From NCBI GenBank assembly GCA_963772335.1, contig CAVYXF010000001.1:1-64000 (forward strand): 64,000 bases of DNA, given 5' to 3'. Origin of the DNA: CAVYXF01 sp963772335. Its GTDB lineage: Bacteria > Pseudomonadota > Alphaproteobacteria > Rhizobiales > Rhodomicrobiaceae. A program made the translations under genes and the position numbers. Shown one piece after another: positions 1-10,429 of this stretch. The number at the start of each line of letters is the position of its first letter. The first letter of the stretch is position 1. The notes beneath the pieces are model-generated. The model had not been told where the DNA came from. It searched no databases and saw only the letters and a list, made by a program, of their open reading frames with translations.

Positions 1-29
1 CCGTCCCGTGTCGAATGTATTATATTTTA

Positions 30-690
30 TTCTCGCTCATCTTCCAACTCAACGCAACGGCACAAGTAGAGGGGTTCATAATGCCATCTCACTTGTGGCG
101 ATCTGACCGCGCGATCCAGGGGGCAAGCGACTTCGTGCACGCGACTGCCTCCATCAGCCCCGTCGCATAGGGGAACTGCACCTGAAGACGCGCCTTGGCG
201 GTCCAGGCCGCAGCCGGATCGGAGGGCGAGAGCACCTCGGGCGTTTGGCGGGCCGGTTCCGGGGCCTTGTCCTCGAGTGCCGAGAATTCTCCTTCCGCCC
301 GGTCTGGCTCTCCGGCTTCGGTCAGTTGGCTTTCGCCGGCGTGATGCGATGATGACGACTGACGTCGGCGGTGATGATGCTGGCGTCCACAGCAAAGCCC
401 TCGCCGGGGACAAAGCCGGTCGCCATGCAGGCCCGGACCCCCGCCTTGAAGATCTGCCGCAGCAGGTCGCTCACGCGGAAGCGGCCATGCCGGTTCTTGG
501 AGAAGCTAGATGGCCGGGCACGGCGTCGTTCAGGTCGAGCCGGCAGAACCAGCGATCAGTCAAATTGAACGCCACCTCCTCACCCAGCTGCCGCTCCGAG
601 CGGATGCCGTAGCAGTAGCCGATGATGAGCATGCGGATCGTCAGCTCCGGACCTATTGACGGCGGCCGGTTGAGCTGTAATCTGGCGCCA
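30..690 (-). pseudogene. Transposase remnant, IS5/IS1182-like
   Basis: Reading leftward from about 680, one frame gives LNRPPSIGPELTIRMLIIGY and then GEEVAFNLTDRWFCRLDL, the N-terminal signature of IS1182-like DDE transposases. After a frame change near 510 a second frame gives GRFRVSDLL-like sequence and EGFAVDASIITADVS, where the Asp of VDAS is the expected first DDE aspartate. A third frame near 60-200 gives PYATGLMEAVACTKSLA. At least two frame changes break the gene and no C-terminal DDE part is seen. It is dead, and its left part may lie outside the window. Family level is confident; the exact IS is not identifiable here. Confidence 0.65.
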
Positions 691-698
691 GCCGCTGC

Positions 699-941
699 CT
701 ACGTTGGTCGAAGAGCGAGCGCTTTCAGCCAGCTCTCGGCCTGTGCTGTTTCGATCACCTGGAATATTGCGGCCGGCAGCGGATCGGCTGGGCCGGCATA
801 ATCGGCAAGCGGCTTCTCAAGCTGCTCCCTAGGAACATGGTCAGCTGCATGCAGCCAGGAATTTGACTTGCGCCTGAGCAACCCACCCTGAGCCAGCAGG
901 GATTTGGCATCGATGAAGAGCCATGCCGATTGACACCTCAA
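699..941 (-). pseudogene. Possible effector-associated-domain fragment
   Basis: An 80-residue open stretch with no recognisable start context. Its C-terminal half (LEKPLADYAGPADPLP then IFQVIETAQAESWLKAL) resembles the second half of EAD1-type adaptor domains, where a short loop precedes a V/IFxLIExAxAEGW helix. The same pattern occurs in the neighbouring EAD1-STAND gene as VFNVITSSEAEGWRDEL. EAD1 domains are known to occur on both STAND sensors and their effectors. The fragment is short, so a chance match cannot be excluded. Confidence 0.25.
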
Positions 942-1398
942 GGACTACATTCTTGGGAATGCGCGCACGCATGCCCTCATGGTCTCGGTGTTCACCGGAC
1001 CGATCTTCCGTGATGATGACCCGCTTTACCGCAATGTCGTCCGGCTGCCGCGCGATTTTTGGAAGATGGTAGTTATCGTGGATACCGACACCAACAGGTT
1101 GTCGGCCACAGGCTACGTCCTTACCCAGGGTGAGCTGCTGCGCCGATTGACAGAGGCGTTCGTCTATGGGGCGTTCCGGACTTATCAGGTGCCGATCTCG
1201 TTCATCGGCGAGCAATCGAGGCTGGATTTCTCGCAGGTGGAGCTGCACGACCGTTCGCGCGCCGGGGGGCGAATGAAGGAACTGAGGACACCACGGGCAT
1301 GTTCAATCCGATCTCAAGCAGCGCCGATCCGGTGCTTTGATGATAGGCGCTCTGCCGGCCGGGAATGGCAGCCCACTTCGGGGCCATTCATTGGCTAG
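932..1398 (+). pseudogene. DNA/RNA non-specific endonuclease, 3' remnant
   Basis: The frame from about 934 reads LKDYILGNARTHALMVSVFTG and continues through PLYRNVVRLPRDFWKMV, LSATGYVLTQGELL and FRTYQVPISFIG. This is the C-terminal half of the NucA/EndoG-like non-specific endonuclease family. The catalytic DRGH half should lie upstream, but a stop at 931-933 and unrelated sequence before it show that the N-terminus is gone. The last ~40 residues do not look like the family. The gene converges on the STAND-WD40 gene, ending 6 bases before that gene's stop. It was possibly once a toxic effector of a neighbouring conflict system. Confidence 0.7.
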
Positions 1399-1403
1399 TG
1401 AAC

Positions 1404-4400
1404 TTAGTCATGTACGTCTTCTGATTGCGTCGCCGCTTCCGCAAGCAGCACCTCGACCTCGCCGGCGAGCGAGGAATCCTGCTCTTGGGCTTTGGCAAAT
1501 TTGGCCCGAGCCTCATCGAACCTTCCGGCGGCGAGCGCTTCTCTGCCCGCGATCATCAAGCTTGCAGGATCGTAAGGCCATTTCCTCATGCTATAGTACC
1601 AGTCGGGGACCTCGGGCGCCAAAGAGTTGCGTTCACGCCCGTCTGGTGTGAGGCCGCGGAGAATGGCTGCTTTTGCGTCGTCGACAAGGGCTTGCCCTGA
1701 TGGAAACAGCTTCCAGATCCGTGCCGTGTTGTCCTGCGAGCCGGTGACGATCCGCGCCCCGTCCGGGGTCACGGCCACGCTGGTGACAGTGGCCGCATGG
1801 CCGCTGAGCCGGGCCAGCTCGCGGCCGGAAGCCGCATCCCAGATCCGCGCGGTCTTGTCCTCCGAGGCGGTGACGATCCGTGCCCCGTCCGGCATCACCG
1901 CCACGCCGATGATACCGCCCTCATGGCCGGCGAGCCGGGCCAGCTCGCGGCCGGAAGCCGCATCCCAGATCCGCGCCGTCTTGTCAAAAGAGCCGGTGAC
2001 GATGCGCGCCCCATCCGGGGTCACCGCCACACCCCAGACAGGGGCCGTATGGCCGGCGAGCCGGGCCAGCTCGCGGCCGGAAGCCGCATCCCAGATCCGC
2101 GCCGTCTTGTCGAAGGAGCCGGTGACGACACGCGCCCCATCCGGGGTCACCGCCACGCCCAAGACCGGGCCGTCATGGCCGGCGAGCCGGGCCAGCTCGC
2201 GGCCATCAGCCGCGTCCCAGATCCGCGCCGTGTTGTCATCCGAGCCGGTGACGATGCGCGCCCCATCCGGGGTCACCGTCACGCTGGGGACCCTGCCGTC
2301 ATGGCCGGTGAGCCGGGCCAGCTCGCGGCCGCTCGCCGCCTCCCAAATCCGCGCCGTGTTGTCCGCCGAGCCGGTGACGATGTGCGCCCCGTCCGGGGTC
2401 ACCGCCACGCTCCAGAGCGGGCCGTCATGGCCGGCGAGCCGGGCCAGCTCGCGGCCGGAAGCCGCATCCCAGATCCGCGCCGTGTTGTCCCAAGAGCCGG
2501 TGACGATGCGCATCCCGTCTGGCGTCACCGCAACGCTGAAGACAGAGTCTTCATGGCCGGCGAGTTGGGCCAGATCGCGCGGGCTCGCCGCCTCCCAAAT
2601 CCGCGCCGTGTTGTCCCAAGAGCCGGTGACGATGCGCGCCCCGTCCGGGGTCACCGCCACGCTCAAGACAGTGCCTCCATGCCCGGCGAGCCGGATCAGC
2701 TCGCGGCCGCTCGCCGCCTCCCAGATCCGCGCCGTGTTGTCAGAAGAGCCGGTGACGATGCGCGCCCCGTCCGGGGTTACCGCCACGCTCCAGACAGTGC
2801 CTCCATGCCCGGCGAGCCGGATCAGCTCGCGGCCGCTCGCCGCCTCCCAGATCCGCGCCGTGTTGTCCCAAGAGCCGGTGACGATGCGCGCCCCGTCCGG
2901 GGTCACCGCCACGCTCAAGACACGGGCCGCATGGCCGGTGAGCCGGGCCAGCTCGCGGCCGCTCGCCGCCTCCCAGATCCGCGCCGTGTTGTCCCAAGAG
3001 CCGGTGACGATCCGTGCCCCGTCCGGGGTCACCGCCACGCTCAAGACACGGGCCGCATGGCCGGCGAGCCGGGCCAGCTCGCGGCCGCTCGCCGCCTCCC
3101 AGATCCGCGCCGTGTTGTCCCAAGAGCCGGTGACGATCCGTGCCCCGTCCGGGGTTACCGCCACGCTCAAGACACGGGCCGCATGGCCGGTGAGCCGGAT
3201 CAGCTCGCGGCCGCTCGCCGCCTCCCAGATCCGCGCCGTGTTGTCAGAAGAGCCGGTGACGATCCGCGCCCCATCCGGGGTCACCGCCACGGTCGTGACA
3301 GGGGCCGCATGGCCGACGAGCCGGGCCAGCTCACGACCGTTTGCCGCCTCCCAGATCCGCGCCGTGTTGTCCCAAGAGCCGGTGACGATCCGCGCCCCGT
3401 CCGGGGTCACCGCCACGCTTGTGACAGCGCCCGCATGGCCGGCAAGTATCTGCTGCTCGCGCAAGGCACGCCTAGCGTTTTCGAGGGCCACCTCCGCAGG
3501 ACCCCAATAAGGACGTTCTCTCACTGTCGGATCCGGACTGTTAAGATCCGGCAGTGCTTCTAGGGCCAGCAGCACACCGAGCCCGGCATTGCCACGATCC
3601 GTTGCTTGATGCGAGAGCTCGCTCAGATATTTCGATTGGCCGAGAAGTGTACGATGCGCCGCCTCAGCCATGCGCTGGGCATGCTCGCGCGCCAAATGCT
3701 CGGCCTTGAGCTCCGCCTCCCGCCGTTGACGTACGCGTTGGTCTTCTGCTTCGATACTCTCTCGAGTGAAAGCCATTGCGCTTGCTGGGATATCGGCTTC
3801 CTCGCTTGCTAAATAACCTCGTGCAAGCTCAAGCGGGCGGCCCGTTAGCAGGTCTTTCTCCTGCCGGCCCTCCTTCTCCCAGTCTTTACGCCAAGCCTCG
3901 ATTTGCGTGACCCAGGCATAAAACCCGCGGCGGCTGGCAAGCCAGGTCTGCAACGTCTCCCAGGCGGTGAACAGCTTCTCATGCGCAATCTCGGCGATGG
4001 CGCGCCCCTCGCTCTCGCTGGTGACGACGATGCGCTGTTCACCGCCCGCAAGCGCACGAGCAAGGGTGCGCTCCTCCGGCGACAGCTCATCGAGAAATGC
4101 GCGTTGGCGTGTTGGATCGCCTTGCGCCGGCACATGAGCGAGGCGCACGCAAAACAGCCGCTGCAGCACAGGCTGCTGCGCCTTGTGCCGCTTCACGAAG
4201 GCATCGGCGCGCTCGGCCAGTTTGTTAGCAACGTCGACAGGCTTGCCCAGCGGACTCCATCGCAGGACGGGGGAATCATCCTCGCGGGCCTGCATTTCCT
4301 GCCATAGCGTCTCCAGCGTATAGGATAGAAGCGGCAGGCCGCCGATCTCCTCGCGCGTAGCGGTCGCCAGCGCGTTCTCCAGTCCGTTCTCGAAGCTGAC

Positions 4401-5539
4401 ACCCAGCAGCTTTGCGGGGCGGGTGATGACTTGCTGCAATCCGATGTCGCTTAGCTTCAGGATCTCCAGCCTTTCGTGCGCATCGAAGATCTTGCCGGAT
4501 GCGCATCAGATGTCCGCTTGTCGTCCTGAAGCTGGCCGAGAAAGTCCGACCTGGCGCTCATCAGCACGACGAGCCGCTCATGAAGCGCGGCCTCGGCAAG
4601 GATCTCGGAAAACCGCCGCGCCTCCTTCTGCTGCGGCGTCTCCTTCGCCGAGCTGTCTCGGCCGGGATCACGTCCACCGCGGGTGTACAGCTCCTCGCCC
4701 TGATCGACATAGATCAGATAGCGCGGCGGCGGATCCTCTCCCTTGCGGCGGCGTGCTGCATTAGCCGCGTCGATCAGGCCGCTCAGGCTATCGCCCTCCA
4801 CGAGCAGGCCGCGCCACTTGCTTGCCGCCTGCCGATAGGCCGGTGTCGTGTCATCGATCCACTGACTGACAAACGCGCCCGCAAGGCTGCGGACCGGCTC
4901 CGTCCCGGGCGTCAGCACCAGATGCGGCCATTTATGGCTGTCCTCCAATGCGACAGGCCAGGGCTTTTTGCTTTTGCGCGCGCGTCGCCTCAGCGCGGCT
5001 AGGACGCCTGCAAAAATTAGCGAGCTCTTGCCCAGACCCGACGCACCAAGTGCCAGCAGAATCTTGTGGTGACCCGCTTCAATCTCTTCGATAAAGCGAT
5101 CTACATCCTCATCGCGGCCGAAAAGGTAATTGGCATCCTGCTCGCGCAGAGCGAGTAAGCCGCGATACGGATTGTGGTTGCGCCAGAGGGGCTGCTCGGC
5201 CGCGGCGGCATCTTGCTCTTGCTGAGACCAGGTCTCGCCGGCTTGCTGGCCGGTGATTAAGCCCAGCTCACGGCCGACCTTCGCGATGTTCGGGTTGGCA
5301 CGCCGCGCCTTATGAGCTTCGAGGATGAGTTCATCTCTCCAGCCCTCTGCCTCCGAGCTCGTAATGACGTTAAACACAGCCGCGCTATACGTATGCCCCT
5401 GGGCCACATAGTCGCCGTAGAGCTTGTCCAGCTTTTCGCGCAGGAACATTTCCAGCGCAGGCGGATCACGGAAGCCGATCTGCAAGCCGATGCGTAGGGT
5501 CTCAATCTGCTTTCCGCTGAGTTCTGCGACAGGGGGCAT
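1404..5539 (-). pseudogene. EAD1-STAND NTPase-WD40 protein, frameshifted
   Basis: One ancestral gene in two frames. Bases 5539-4457 encode 360 residues: residues 1-95 match an EAD1 adaptor domain (LSGKQIETLRIGLQIGF, AEGWRDELI). An nSTAND1 NTPase follows, with Walker A GASGLGKSSL and Walker B-like YLIYVDQGEELY. Bases 4439-1404 encode the rest of the NTPase (LKLSDIGLQQVITRPAKLLG), a charged helical linker, 14 WD40 repeats of 42 residues and a ~100-residue tail ending in a TPR-like AGRFDEARAKFAKA. The break lies near 4480-4507, where TGCGCATC occurs twice; removing 8 bases would rejoin SGKIFDAHERLEI to the N-terminal part. Known family role: sensor/signalling NTPase of conflict systems. Only the frame change argues against function. 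Confidence 0.8.
1711..3462 (-). repeat. 14 tandem 126-bp WD40-coding repeats
   Basis: Fourteen 126-bp units each encode a 42-residue WD40 repeat: VAVTPDGARIVTGS, a variable W/S/A/D/F/E/Q-D pair, then TARIWEAASGRELARLAG. Units are nearly identical except at a few surface positions, for example HAARV, HGGTV, HDGPV and HTAPV at the start of each blade. Fourteen units fit two seven-bladed propellers. The low divergence points to recent expansion or gene conversion between blades. Confidence 0.9.
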
Positions 5540-6320
5540 GACCGCATCGACCAGTAAGATTTTCGTATCCCGATCTCACCGGGCTGAAGTCGTGGTAGAA
5601 GCCATATGTAAAGCCGAAGCTTTAGCCATCCGAAAGCACTACCATGACGCAAACAGAACGCGCCGCCTTATGCAAGCGACTTTCCGCTTTCGCCACCTGG
5701 CTGCCGGCAATACAGCCTAATACGACCGAACCAGAGTACGGACTGACAGCTTTAAGGCGCGACGGAATCTGTCGTCGTGCAGTCGAGACTGCTTCCTTTC
5801 CCGGACCGGACGATCAGCCTGCGCAGAGCTAAGGGCGGCCCATACCCGAGCGAAGCAAATGGATGATGGCAATCCCGCCGTATTGCATTATCGCGAGATG
5901 GGAGCACATGCGGCAGAGGCACGCCCTAAGGACACGATTGAAACTATGCGCTTTGCTGATAAACGGGGTTTATGCACCGCAGGTGATGATGACCCGGGCA
6001 TAGGGACGCCACGCGAGGATTGACCGGAGCCCGACCCGATCATCGAATACATCACGCCTAATTGTGAGTGCCCAGGGAACGCCCGTTATGCACCCTCCAT
6101 TCAAACGGGATGGGAGTTGATAGTGCTCTGTCGGGGTGTCAGCCTAACGCTAATACACCGAAAATTAGGGCAAGGATGAATTTCGGAGCAACCTTCCACC
6201 CTGGCTGATCCAACCCGTAGTCCCAGCTCTACCTTATCAACCTTACAAAATGCTGGGATAGGGACCCGCCAAGGCAGCGTCGTGTCAGAAGGTATCAACA
6301 TTGGTGGAAGGCATGCTGTT
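5540..6320. other. Intergenic stretch with no gene recognised
   Basis: This is about 780 bases between the start of the EAD1-STAND gene and the 22-bp repeats. Short open frames here lack ribosome sites and family resemblance. The upstream region of the STAND gene shows no clear promoter or operator. Confidence 0.5.
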
Positions 6321-6405
6321 CATGGTGGAGGGGCAGCCTGTCCATGGTGGAGGGGCAGCCTGCTCATGGTGGAGGGGCAGCCTGTTCATGGTGTAGGGGC
6401 AGCTT
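6321..6405. repeat. Four tandem 22-bp repeats
   Basis: The unit CATGGTGGAGGGGCAGCCTG plus two variable bases (TC, CT, TT) starts at 6321, 6343, 6365 and 6387. The last copy is partial and carries GTGTAGG in place of GTGGAGG. The period is not a multiple of three and no gene reads through it. It sits just upstream of the CHAT-module remnant. Function unknown. Confidence 0.85.
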
Positions 6406-6469
6406 CGTAATTTTCGCTACTCAAATGGGATAGTGGAAAAGCAGAACGAAATTGCAGAAGATTGATGGG

Positions 6470-6577
6470 GCATGGCAGGAGATCACAGGACGGCCTCTGC
6501 CTGCTGCTGTCGCGGTTGCGCTCATTGAGCTAGCCGCGTCGATCGCCCGGCAAGAAACGGCAGCCAATACTGAATGA
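6470..6577 (+). pseudogene. 3' end of a lost CHAT-STAND-TPR gene (copy 0)
   Basis: The frame AWQEITGRPLPAAVAVALIE, continuing to ASIARQ and a TGA at 6575, is homologous to the C-terminus of the large CHAT protein ending at 12950 (AWQEITGKALSAEIAVALDQ). The next gene starts 41 bases later, as in copy 1 (47 bases). No homology to that gene is seen before 6470. This is therefore the tail of an earlier tandem copy whose body has been deleted. Confidence 0.75.
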
Positions 6578-6618
6578 GCAGCTTAACTCTTGCGCACCAT
6601 CGTTTGAGGAGGGAAATC

Positions 6619-6987
6619 ATGACCGACGCTCACGACATTGCCCGCGAAGCCGCAAAACGGCTGGCGCCGAGCTATGGCGCAAGCCTGCCAATGGAGGTCG
6701 AGAAAGCCATCCACGGCGCCGGCAAAGCCGAGCAGTTCCCGTCGCTCGGCGACATTGCCGGGGTGGCAAGTGCGATCATTGCCACCGCAGCCCTTGCTTT
6801 CCAGATATCTCATGACTGGAGACAGGACAAGTCACCGACGCGGGAGACGCTCGGCCGTGAGCTGCGCTCGCGCCTGTAAACGCCGGAGACGGTTTCCCCC
6901 GAAAAGCGCGAGCAAATTGTGGTGGTGGTCACGAATGTGACGCTGAGCTTGAGCGCCGAGAAGGCCGGGGGTAATCGAAAGGATTGA
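6619..6987 (+). pseudogene. Small single-TM protein, copy 1, with nonsense codon
   Basis: Begins MTDAHDIAREAAKRLA after a strong GAGGAGGG ribosome site. One hydrophobic segment follows (VASAIIATAALAF, residues ~55-70), then a charged tail. Against the paralogue at 12998 the frame is collinear for its whole length, except that a Lys codon (AAG) has become TAA at 6877-6879. Homology continues after the stop (TPETVSPEKREQIVVVVT) to a TGA at 6985. The product would be 86 residues instead of 122. It lies 27 bases upstream of the CHAT gene and is probably co-transcribed. No function is known to me. Confidence 0.75.
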
Positions 6988-9863
6988 TTTCATTTCCTCG
7001 ATCGGGGGGCCACGATGCGGCTAAGCGTCATCGAAAACGGCGAGAGCACAACAGTCTCGCTCGTCTATGCCGACCATAACGATCCGGCGCAGCTTGGCTC
7101 GCCACGTGTATTTGCGTCGCCCCTGACGGCTGAAGATTTGGACGATCTGCGGTTTTATTTGGAAGATTACGCGCAGCTACCGGTCGGGGAGTTCCTGGAG
7201 CGCGGCGAGCGGGTGGAGAAAAAAAGCTCGCGGCCTGGGGCGAGGCGCTCTATCGGGAAGTGTTCGGCGGTGATGAGGCGCGGCACACGGCCTATGTGCA
7301 AGCCAAGACGGCGCTCGCCAACGGCGAGGCGGTCGAGGTGGTGATCCGCTCCAATGATCCGCAGTTTCTCGGCCTGCCCTGGGAACTGCTCAAGGCGCCC
7401 GATGAGAGCGAGCCGCTCTCGGTTGCGGTTGGCAGCTTCGACCGCTCGCTGCTGCTGCAGGAACCGGCACGGCCATTTCCGGCGATGGACAGGGAGTTTC
7501 GGGTGCTGATGGTGATCGCCCGGCCCGAAGGGACGGGGGATGTGCCATTCCAGGCGGTGGCGCGGCCTTTGTTCCGGCATCTCGAGCGGCATCATGGGCC
7601 GGTGAAGATCGAGGTGTTGCGCCCGCCCAGCTTTGCCGCCTTCCGGCAGATGCTGCTCAAAGCCAAGCAGGAGGGCCGTCCATATCACGCGGTGCATTTC
7701 GACGGGCATGGCGCCTTCGGGGTGCTGGCGCCACGGAATGGCAAGCATCGATCCGAACTTCTACCATGGCCCGAGGGGGTGTTGCTGTTCGAGCAGGAGG
7801 CCGGCGGCGCCGATGAGGTAAAGGCTGCGGATTTTGCCGCAGGCCTTGAAGGACGGCGGCGTGCCTCTGGTGATCCTCAATGCCTGCCAGTCCGCGGACG
7901 CTCGATGCTCGCAGCGGGCACAGCCGGGCCGGAGGCGGGCATCGCCACCAAGCTGCTGCAGGAGGGTGCAGCCTCGGTGATCGCCATGAGCCACTCGGTC
8001 TATGTGGTGGCGGCGGCCGCGTTCATGGGCGCGTTCTACGAGCAGCTGCTCGCCGGCCAGCAGCGTGTCGGAGGCGGTCAATATCGGCCGCAAGGCGCTG
8101 CGGGCGCCGAGAGCACAGCCTCGGGCCCAGCCTCAAGGGCCAGATGCGGCTGCAGGACTGGATGGTGCCGGTGCATTACAGCCGCGCTAGCCTGAGGTTG
8201 CCGGTTGCGCAGAAGCAGCCGCTCTCGGCGATGCAGACCGTGACGCAAATCTTCGCCGAGGCGAAGGCCAAGGGCAGCGTCGCCGTCGAGGAGACCGATC
8301 CGCTGGCGGCCGAGGGCGGGGTGTTCTTTGGCCGCGACAACGCCTTTTTTGCGCTGGAGCGGGCGGTGCGCACGCAACGGATCGCGCTGATCCATGGCGT
8401 GGGCGGCACCGGCAAGACCGAGCTGGCCAAGGCGTTTGCCCGCTGGCTGATGATCTCGGGCGGGCTCGATGATTCGCGGCTGGTGTTCTTCCATGCCTTC
8501 GAGCCGGGGCTGGCCAGCTTCGGGCTTGACGGCGTGCTCAGCGCGATCATGGCCCGTTTTGGTCAGACCGAGCTATACCTTCAGGCGCCGGACACCAAGG
8601 CCCGCGCGGCGCTGGTGCTTAAGGTGCTGGCGCAGGTGCGCGGCCTGCTGATCTGGGATAATTTCGAGGCGGTGGCCTCGATGCCGGAGCCTGGCCAGGC
8701 GACCCCGCCGCTCGATGAAGAGAAGCGCCAGGAGCTGCTCGCCTTCATCAATGCGGTGAGGGGAACCAAAAGTGTGCTCTTGATCACCTCGCGCTCCGAT
8801 GAGGCCTGGCTCGGCGGGCCGGATGCACTGGTGCGGCTCCAGATCGGCGGCCTCGCCGAGGCCGATGCGCTCGCCTATGCCGATCATCTGCTGGTGCCAT
8901 CGGCTGCGGCGATTGCCCGGCGCGCGGAGCAGCCGCAGAGCTTCAAGGCGCTCATCGATCATCTTGGCGGGCATCCATTGAGCCTCAGGCTGATCCTGCC
9001 GCAGATGGCAAGCGAAAGCCCGGCCAAGCTGCTGGAGGCGCTCAAGGGCCTGGCCGATCCGCCGGAAAGCGACATTGTCGAGGACCGGCGCGCCGAGCTG
9101 CAATCGCTGACCGCCAGCATCCTCTACTCCTTCCGGCACCTGGAGGAGACGGACCGCCAGCGCCTCCTCATCCTCTCGCTGTTCGAGCAGACCGTCTCGG
9201 CAGCGATCCTCGGCGGCCCCATCGATCCGCCGCAGCGTTTTGCCGGGCTCGAATATTGAGGGCTGGGACGCGCTACTGGCCCGACTGGCCGGACTTGGTC
9301 TGGTGAGCGGCATCGGCGGCGCGCTCTACCGCATGCATCCGGCATTGGCCGCCTTCCTCGCCGCGCTATGGCGGCAGCAGGCCGGAGCCGCCTATGCCGA
9401 AGAGCGGGAGCAGGCGCTCATCGCGCTCATCAAAGCAGCGGCAGCATTTACCGAGTTCCTGCGCCAGCATATTGGCTCCGGCAAGGCGCAGCTTGCGCTG
9501 GCGCAAATTATCAAGCTGCGCCCCAGCCTTGGCGCATTGTTGGCAGCGGCGCTCGAACGATCCGCCTTTGCCGAAGCGCAGGCGATCATCCAGGCGCTCA
9601 ATGAATATTGGACAGTCGCCGGGCTCACTGCCGAGGCGCAGCATTGGACCGAGCGGGTGATCGCCGGCACCGAAGCTGGCGTGGGCGTGCCGGAGGTCGA
9701 GACTGCGGCCCACGATCTCTGGCTGTTCGTAAAAGGAGCCGAGGCCCATCGCGCCCAACGTGCCCATCACCTCGATCAGGCCGAAGCGATCTACCGCCAG
9801 ATCGCCGCCAGCTTCCAGGGCCGCGAGACCGACAAGGCCAAGCGGAGCCTTGCCGTTGCCTAT

Positions 9864-10413
9864 CACCAGCTCGGCGCTGTGGCTCAGGATCGCGGCCGGC
9901 TGGAGGAGGTTGAGGGCTGGTTGAAGCGCTCCCTCGCCATCAAAGAGACCCTGGACAACCAGACCGGCATGGCCATGAGCTACCACCAGCTCGGCATTCT
10001 TTCTCAGGATCGCGGCCGGCTGGAGGAGGCCGAGGGCTGGTTGAAGCGCGCCGTCGCCATCTCGAGAGTCTCTGGGCAACCAGACTGGCATGGCCAGAAG
10101 CTACCACCAGCTCGGCATTGTGGATCAGCTTCGCGGCCGGCTGGAGGAGGCCGAGAGCTGGTACAAGCGCGCCCTCGCCATCGAAGAGGCCCTGGGCGAC
10201 CAGCTCGGCATGGTCGCAAGCTACGGCCAGCTCGGCATTCTGGCTCAGGATCGCGGCCGGCTGGAGGAGGCCGAGGGCTGGTTGAAGCGCGCCCTTGCCA
10301 TCTCGGAGTTCCTGCGCAACCAGCCCCACATGGCCATGAGCTACCACCAGCTCGGCATGGTGGCTCAGGATCGCGGCCGGCTGGAGGAGGCCGAGAGCTG
10401 GTATAAGCGTGCC
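9864..10413 (+). repeat. 120-bp tandem TPR-coding repeats
   Basis: Five 40-residue TPR units start at about 9864, 9984, 10105, 10225 and 10345. Each carries (Y)HQLGxxxQDRGRLEEAEGW then (L/Y)KRALAI. The interval is 120 bases except once, where an indel near 10065 makes it 121. A sixth unit is split by the IS insertion and resumes at 12639. The units differ mainly in the linker (TLDNQTGMA, EALGDQLGM, FLRNQPHMA). Confidence 0.9.
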
Positions 10414-10429
10414 CTAGAGCGGGATGAGT

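Noticed and set aside
1711..3462. Regularly spaced repeats that could suggest a CRISPR array
   Set aside because: The period is 126 bp, a multiple of three, with no unique spacers, and it translates to WD40 blades. The 120-bp repeats at 9864-10413 are TPRs in the same way.
1627..3510. A 627-codon open frame on the plus strand through the WD40 region
   Set aside because: It is the antisense of 126-bp repeats; codon periodicity of the repeat keeps the opposite strand open. Its repetitive ASQIRAVLS sequence has no family resemblance.
6321..6405. Short CRISPR-like array
   Set aside because: Only four units in direct tandem without spacers, and no cas genes.
7219..7225. Programmed frameshifting at the A7 run of the CHAT gene
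   Set aside because: Copy 2 has an in-frame GAGAAGGAGAAG at the same place, and several other indels follow, so simple mutation or read error explains it better.
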